From Palsa-459 sp963841965 (lineage in GTDB: Bacteria; Actinomycetota; Acidimicrobiia; Acidimicrobiales; RAAP-2): a stretch of DNA of 64,000 bases. The translations under genes were made by a program, and so were the position numbers. The stretch covers positions 6,735-70,734 of the forward strand of contig CAWJES010000006.1 in the NCBI GenBank assembly GCA_963841965.1. Direction: 5' to 3'. Below the pieces are notes generated by a model, which saw only the letters and a program-made list of their open reading frames with translations, had not been told where the DNA came from and did no database searches. Shown piece by piece: positions 59,482 to 64,000 of this stretch (position 1 is its first letter; the number at the start of each line of letters is the position of its first letter).

Positions 59482-59604
59482 GCATCCTTTGATAGTTTGA
59501 CTTGGCTCGGATCCAATGCTGCGAATGTGCGGGCCGCATCCAGCCGAAGCATCGGGGTCAACGGTATTTTCGCTCGCAGTTTAGAGGCGGCGTCTCCCAT
59601 CCTT
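59455..59604 (-). pseudogene. Fragment 5 of the shattered gene
   Basis: 49 codons: MGDAASKLRAKIPLTPMLRL, then DPSQVKLSKDAWTEEVRKRF and QQA before the stop. It joins EYVIGQIVEGWE of the frame upstream (about 59610-59680) and continues into fragment 6. Too short to be noted alone but continuous with both neighbours. Confidence 0.45.
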
Positions 59605-59675
59605 CAACAATTTGGCCGATCACGTATTCTGCATCCGCAGGATCAGTAGCGTCTCGTTTTCCCCGTTTCATCAGC

Positions 59676-60210
59676 TCATGCACCAAGCGACGTCCAGGCC
59701 ACAATCCTGTGCTCTATCGTTTGCCTTTCTCGTCGCACTATAGGCATAATCGTTTTCAGAGCACTCAGCTCCTGCCTAACCTCGTAAAGAGTCTTACGAT
59801 GGGCAGTCTTGAGGACTTCGCTAGCCTCTTCATCTCGTGCTGCTTCGGCCTCTTTGAAGTGCCTCAAGGCGTCGCCGACATGAATGGAGTAAAGCTCGCT
59901 CCAAAGGCAGCCCGGGCATCGTGCCCCCAAGCGTATAGGCTGAAGATTGTGCTGCAGCCCGGTTCCGGTCTGCTCGCGAAGCCGGAGACTCCTCGACCGT
60001 CAACAGCACTTGCTGCCGCACCGACTCTGGCAGGAAGTACTCACCTGAGAATTCGCGAACCAGTTTTTTGGACTTGAGTTCGGTCAAGAAGCTTGTGAAC
60101 ATCACCTCCTCGAATACAGTGTTCTGCGAGCAGTGCGGCTGCATTATGGTGGCTGAACCCATGCTTATATACGGCAAGCGACCGCAACCGTGCTGCATCG
60201 GCTTGGTCAA
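59676..60210 (-). pseudogene. Fragments 3-4 of the shattered gene, two frames
   Basis: First frame (60210 to about 60030): TVFEEVMFTSFLTELKSKKL and YFLPESVRQQVLLTVEES, winged-helix-like. Second (about 59990 to 59676): HVGDALRHFKEAEAARDEEA and HRKTLYEVRQELSALKTIM, long helices with a charged heptad-like pattern, ending WTSLGA. In-frame stops are absent inside the pieces. Confidence 0.45.
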
Positions 60211-60390
60211 GCGGTTGTCGTGCGTGTCGATCTATCCCTTCGTCGAGATCGTGCCTGTTTCCGAGAAGCAGTATTCGTACGTTCTTTAAGGCTGCCCACA
60301 CACGCTGGCCACCATCGCCGGCTATGCGGTGCCGTCCAATCGGCAGTTTTTCCTGGCGCTGTATCACCTCGTCGATAACAGCCCATGGTG

Positions 60391-60666
60391 CTAAGGGCGT
60401 GCTGGCTTTGTTTTTCCAGTCACTATATTGCTCTCGAAACTCCGGAAATCCGATGAATGCAACGATGTCTGGTGCCCGATGACTTCGACAGTCGCGGTCG
60501 GGCTCGAAATTGGAAGGGCCCGAATAAACTGCTGAGCCGCGATGGCGGCCGTAGGACTGTAGCAGAATTGGTCGAAGCTCTCTGGGGATGCCCCGAGTGC
60601 CTGCCAAACCACTTGCCAAAACTCCTCGCTCGTACTGCTGACCATCCGAATAAATGCCCAACTCAA
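60391..60666 (-). pseudogene. Fragment 2 of the shattered gene
   Basis: 91 codons: FIRMVSSTSEEFWQVVWQAL, then SPESFDQFCYSPTAAIAAQQ and TATVEVIGHQTSLHSSD. A later frame (60041-60661) carries DIVAFIGFPEFREQYSDWKN and WAVIDEVIQRQEKLPIG over part of the same stretch. Probable beta-alpha pattern, no domain named. Confidence 0.4.
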
Positions 60667-61331
60667 TGAGGCTGGCGGGTATTTGGCCCTACAACACCGC
60701 CGTCAGGAGTGCATTCAAACTCACGGATCTGCGTCGATGTGCTCCAAAGCCCGAGCGACGCTGATCGGCCAGATATCCTCGGGGAGTTCGAGGACCGTGC
60801 TCGTGGAGTTCGCCAATTCTCGCAACACCCTCTGGATGGCGCCATTCGGGGTGAAACGTCGCGCCGTTCTTGTTCGCTGCGGCCCAGCGGTTCTTCCACT
60901 TGACCGCCTCGAACCCGACCTCGGGGCACCGAGTGTATTGAGCTGCGTGAGCCGACGGACTGAGCGACGTCCGCAACATTGCTCAACTTCGCACACCCGG
61001 AAATCACCTGCGCGGTTTGTCGCAGGTTGGATTCCCGCTCGATCAAGGCTGAAACGTCGTCCCCGTTTTCGGGTGGCACGACGACGACATCCGTCAGGTT
61101 GGCGTCGAAAACATATCGCAGTTTTTCGTTGATGCCGAGAACCGAACTCGTAGTCCAGAAGTTCATCAACTGTTTATCCTTGACTCTGTCACCGATCTCG
61201 CCCGTAATGACGCAGTTCATGTAGCTCCGTCTGCCGAGGAGTTGCGACAGCAATACCTGGGCCAAGTACGCCGATGCACTCCCGCCGACGAGCGGCAAGC
61301 CGCCTTTCGAGTTCAAAGCAAGCTCGGGCAC
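60663..61331 (-). pseudogene. Fragment 1: Lon-like (S16) protease domain
   Basis: About 125 good residues then spurious sequence. PLVGGSASAYLAQVLLSQLL carries the Ser region (GxSA), MNCVITGEIGDR the TGEI strand, SSVLGINEKLRYVFDA the Lys region (G-x-x-EKL), and LTDVVVVPPENGDDV the closing strand with PPEN. Order and spacing match the Lon proteolytic domain with a Ser-Lys dyad. The usual AAA module is not adjacent; the sequence before it (61403-61729) is not an ATPase. After residue about 127 (VADVAQSVG) the frame is lost. Start may be internal to a longer gene. Confidence 0.6.
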
Positions 61332-61402
61332 CGCGTCGCGTATGATGTTACTCGCAATCCCAAATTAAACATGCGGTAAATCGTTTAACGATATCGCGGA
61401 AG

Positions 61403-61729
61403 TCACCCGTGCTTCCATGTTGTGATCGCCACAGGTCCCACGCCGCCTCCCTGCGCCTTCTTCAACCACTCGAAAAAAGTAGGAGAAACACCCTCTCGCT
61501 GCGACACTGTGATAACATCGTCGAGCCCGTCGACTTCGACCTCGGCGCTTTGTTGGCAGTCCACCGGCAATCGTGCATCGACAAGCAGTGGAAGCGCAAT
61601 CGCGGATTCATGTTCCTTGGCCGACAGAAAGAGGCCAAGTGAAACACTGATGGAACAGGGCATTTTCAACCTGTTCACACCACGGTGTGCCATCAACGAT
61701 TTGCATATACTTGCGCCTACAGCGGACAA
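61403..61729 (-). pseudogene. Sequence preceding the Lon-like domain, frame-interrupted
   Basis: Protein-like from about 61600: EVEVDGLDDVITVSQREGVS and PTFFEWLKKAQGGGVGPVA, to TTWKHG, followed in another frame by the segment FGIASNIIRDAVPELALNSK that leads into the protease domain. No domain name is possible. Confidence 0.4.
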
Positions 61730-61886
61730 CCTATTCCGTGCTGAGGCGTTGTGGTCACGAATTACCGTTAGGCATTCAGTGAAGCCAGATTCCTCTCGCA
61801 GTATCCACGGTCAAGAAACCGCTTCCACGACTTGCGGTTTCCACGCCAAGACTTCCGATGCTCTTTCTTGGACTCGTCTGGGTCTC

Positions 61887-62321
61887 TCAGGATCGCGTTG
61901 GCAATATGCGCGGAGCGCCTGCGCATCGCCTGTGCCGTACAGAATTACAGACGCCACGATCTGTGCCATAGAAGCCACCTGCCCCAGCGGGCTGGCATTG
62001 CTTTTGGTCTCCTCGCGCGCCGAGAATCATGTCCGAATAGACACGATCGATTGGCTCACGCAGCTCTTCGTCAACCTGATCCGATACAACACGTTCACTG
62101 CAGAGGGGGGCAATGTGAAGCCCCACGACTGCACGTCATAGGCCCGCAGAAAGCGCAGTGAGGTGATCTTGGGCATTCTTGAGACCCACGTCGAAGGCAC
62201 TGAATATGTTCTTCTCGCGCTCGGGCCGGCCGTTTCGCGGGCGCTGTGCACTTGCAACTTGTGCTTTGCGCAGCAGGAACGCCGAAAGTGTAATCTTTTG
62301 GGCCAGCAGCCATCGCTCCAT
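61887..62321 (-). pseudogene. More frame-broken coding sequence upstream of the Lon-like gene
   Basis: Two pieces: 62321-62136 (LSAFLLRKAQVASAQRPRNG, NIFSAFDVGLKNAQDHLTAL) and 62126-61887 (IAPLCSERVVSDQVDEELRE, PIDRVYSDMILGARGDQKQC). Helical and plausible; unassigned. Confidence 0.3.
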
Positions 62322-62329
62322 GCGGTGTT

Positions 62330-62699
62330 CGAGTGATCATTCTGCGCCGCCGTCGATTCCGGGACGGTCGTCATTGCCATTTCCCTTTCACGGATGAGTT
62401 AGCGTCTGCACGTGCCCGAAGCTCGTCACCTTCCAAAAAGTTGATATTTCGAGCAATGGGGACTGTGCCGGTCGGAGGGGATATGCCTTCTGGCCGACGA
62501 CTACACCCTGGGGTGGGTTTGAGGCAATATCCCCGGGCCATCGCCACCAAACACACGACCCTCTCTATCGGAATGCAAACGAAAACTCTGCCTCTTCCTC
62601 ATCCACGAGAACGTATTCGCTTGGTCGCGCCGCTGCCTTCGTTCCTTGCTGGGAGCGTCTGACTGGTTGTGCTTTTGGCCGCCAAGGCATAGGAGACTT
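62330..62699. other. 370 bp without a supported gene
   Basis: Only short frames without motifs. Possibly the gap between two damaged genes. Confidence 0.3.
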
Positions 62700-63185
62700 C
62701 TAGTAACTGGACCGCTCCTGTTTCGTCTGTCTTTTGGGCTGAACCGGGTGGCTGATTAAAAATGGCGGTTGCAATGGTCCGCCATCGACGGGCGGCCGAT
62801 CCGGCCAGAGTCCTCGCGGGGTTCCCGGGGCGATGTCTTCGAGACACCGCCAGTAGGACGGCTCCGGCATCTCACGTTGGTCGATCAGTCGGAGAGCCTT
62901 ACGGATGTATTCCTTGGCCCGCCCAGGATTGCCGAGTCGCCAGTGGACAGGCCCAGACGCCTGACAATCGGCGGCATGGCTCTGCAGGCAGAGGGCACGG
63001 GGAAAGTCTCCACGATCTGTCGGACAGATGTTCGGGTACTTCATTCGGCCAGACCCCACTTCGCAATTGTCTCTGTGGAACAGGGCCAGGGCGCGGTAGC
63101 TTGGTGAATGAGAAACCTGGTCTGGCCTGTTAGCACCTCGATTGCTCGAGCCCATCGTCTTTGGTAAAGCAATCGGAATCGCCAA
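62700..63185 (-). CDS. TPR-like fragment, unassigned
   Basis: 161 codons with an internal stretch of TPR-like helices: NPGRAKEYIRKALRLIDQRE then EPSYWRCLEDIAPG. The N-terminal and C-terminal parts are less convincing (Arg/Pro-rich tails), so the real gene is probably shifted at both ends. Confidence 0.35.
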   Translation of the reverse strand: MAIPIALPKTMGSSNRGANRPDQVSHSPSYRALALFHRDNCEVGSGRMKYPNICPTDRGDFPRALCLQSHAADCQASGPVHWRLGNPGRAKEYIRKALRLIDQREMPEPSYWRCLEDIAPGTPRGLWPDRPPVDGGPLQPPFLISHPVQPKRQTKQERSSY

Positions 63186-63250
63186 TTGGTATAACTCCTA
63201 TCGACTGGTTCGGCGAGTTGTTCGTCATATTTCTAAGATCATGTCCCCCA

Positions 63251-63992
63251 TTAACCCGGCACTGGTCTGACGGAAGCTTTGGGCAGCGCGAGAATCTCCG
63301 CGACCTGCCTTTTTGCGGACGGAGACAGTCCATCGAGCCGCCCCTCAGCAAAAACCTTTTGGAGTTGCTGGGGTCGAACGGTACAAAGTCCGAATCGCTT
63401 CGAGAACAAGCCGCTCGGGAGACGAAGCCAACTCAATGACGGCAACGAAGTCCTCCCCGGCCAAGATCCTCGCCGGTCTAGTTCAAGTCGGACCTGGGGT
63501 CGTAGTGGCCGTGCTTTCGGGTCATCTCCGAGTTGGAGGGCCTCATCGAGTAGAAAGCCAGGCGTCAGACAAAGTCTTGCATCTTGAAGTAGAGGTCGGC
63601 ACTCACGACCAATATCTCTTGATCCGTGCAGTGTTTGAACGTGATCAAGCGTAACCGGTCTAACTCAAGAGAGTCAGGAGATACATCAAGAAGATCTGCC
63701 TCCATCGGCACCTGGCACGTCGCGGTATCGACGGAGTTGGAGCATCGCTCCATCCCTATCCTCCACGTTCCGGGTTATGAGTCGCTGGACCAGACGACGG
63801 TATTGTCTTGAAGCCTAGAACGGTGCGCTCCAATACGAAGACCCGCTGATCCAGATGCAGCAAGCTGTCGTAACGGTCGATGACCCCATCGAGGCCCCCA
63901 AAGTTCAGAACTTTCCCGAAACCACGCAGCCGCCGTTGCAGGATTCCCTCCTCGTCGTCCAACCGCGGCACATTGGCCGCCACGAAATGCAT
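63251..63992 (-). pseudogene. Frame-broken gene at the right edge
   Basis: Three consecutive pieces: 63992-63756 (HFVAANVPRLDDEEGILQRR, FGKVLNFGGLDGVIDRYDSL), 63753-63565 (EADLLDVSPDSLELDRLRLI, ILVVSADLYFKMQDFV) and 63445-63251 (QKVFAEGRLDGLSPSAKRQV). Each is stop-free and joins the next approximately. Family unknown; the gene may extend past the window. Confidence 0.35.
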
Positions 63993-64000
63993 CTGGATCT

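Noticed and set aside
1..64000. CRISPR array
   Set aside because: No series of identical 24-40 bp repeats with regular spacers was seen on either strand; the 22-bp triple repeat has no spacers.

Overview
The window is a mosaic of three pieces. Bases about 1330 to 53930 are one coherent, very GC-rich bacterial chromosome segment (by eye near 70 percent GC, GTG and TTG starts common, stop-start overlaps of the ATGA and GTGA type). Gene content suits a Chloroflexota-like lineage (for example Limnocylindria-type soil or freshwater genomes) or a deep actinobacterial relative: DUF2469, a SepIVA-like DivIVA protein, a membrane-anchored FtsY and a DUF4012 protein sit beside a Firmicutes-style plsX-acpP-rnc-smc order. 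The two ends look foreign. Bases 1 to about 1328 are a lower-GC glycosyltransferase region (Verrucomicrobia-like by impression) joined inside fumC. Bases about 53935 to 64000 are lower-GC, gene-poor and full of frameshifts (Planctomycetes-like by impression), joined inside what looks like dnaG. Both joins cut a housekeeping gene in mid-frame, so assembly chimerism is the simplest reading.

Core layout. 1.3-3.9 kb: truncated fumC, endonuclease IV (nfo), HIT protein. 4.0-21.2 kb: a surface polysaccharide locus with an Fn3 membrane protein, a DUF4012 protein, three consecutive GT4-type glycosyltransferases, a hexapeptide acyltransferase, a frameshifted ABC flippase, two more glycosyltransferases, a Wzy/WaaL-like membrane protein, an undecaprenyl-phosphate sugar transferase, a Wzz/BY-kinase fusion with a tyrosine tail, and an OafA-type acyltransferase with an SGNH domain. 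Together these could start a lipid-linked glycan, extend it, decorate it, flip it, polymerise it and control its length.

21.2-42.1 kb: a long minus-strand superoperon read from right to left: DAK2 protein, recG, rsmD, coaD, sepIVA-like, DUF177, rpmF, plsX, acpP, rnc, mutM, RidA, VOC, methyltransferase, smc, ftsY, ffh, rpsP, khpA, rimM, trmD, rplS, DUF2469. It couples ribosome assembly, protein export, lipid synthesis and chromosome segregation. rpmB lies divergently at its head. 42.4-52.2 kb: thiL, GTP-type pckG, a methyltransferase, an MFS transporter, a DUF1295 membrane protein, a large frameshifted membrane protein, a cupin, a CHAP-type wall hydrolase, an Ohr/OsmC protein and a small membrane protein. 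52.2-53.9 kb: a 22-bp triple repeat, two tRNAs (CAU and Asn-GUU), the sigma-70 factor and the dnaG 3' end.

Right flank. A TIR-domain protein cut at the join, a DUF4145 zinc-ribbon protein, a secreted DUF3395-like protein, an HNH endonuclease split by a frameshift, a REP-like repeat cluster, and a long minus-strand gene shattered into at least eight frames that contains a Lon-like (S16) protease domain. The pieces are free of in-frame stops and join end to end, which suggests dense indels in low-quality sequence rather than an old pseudogene. TIR, HNH and Lon-like domains hint at a defence or stress island, but this cannot be settled from this sequence.
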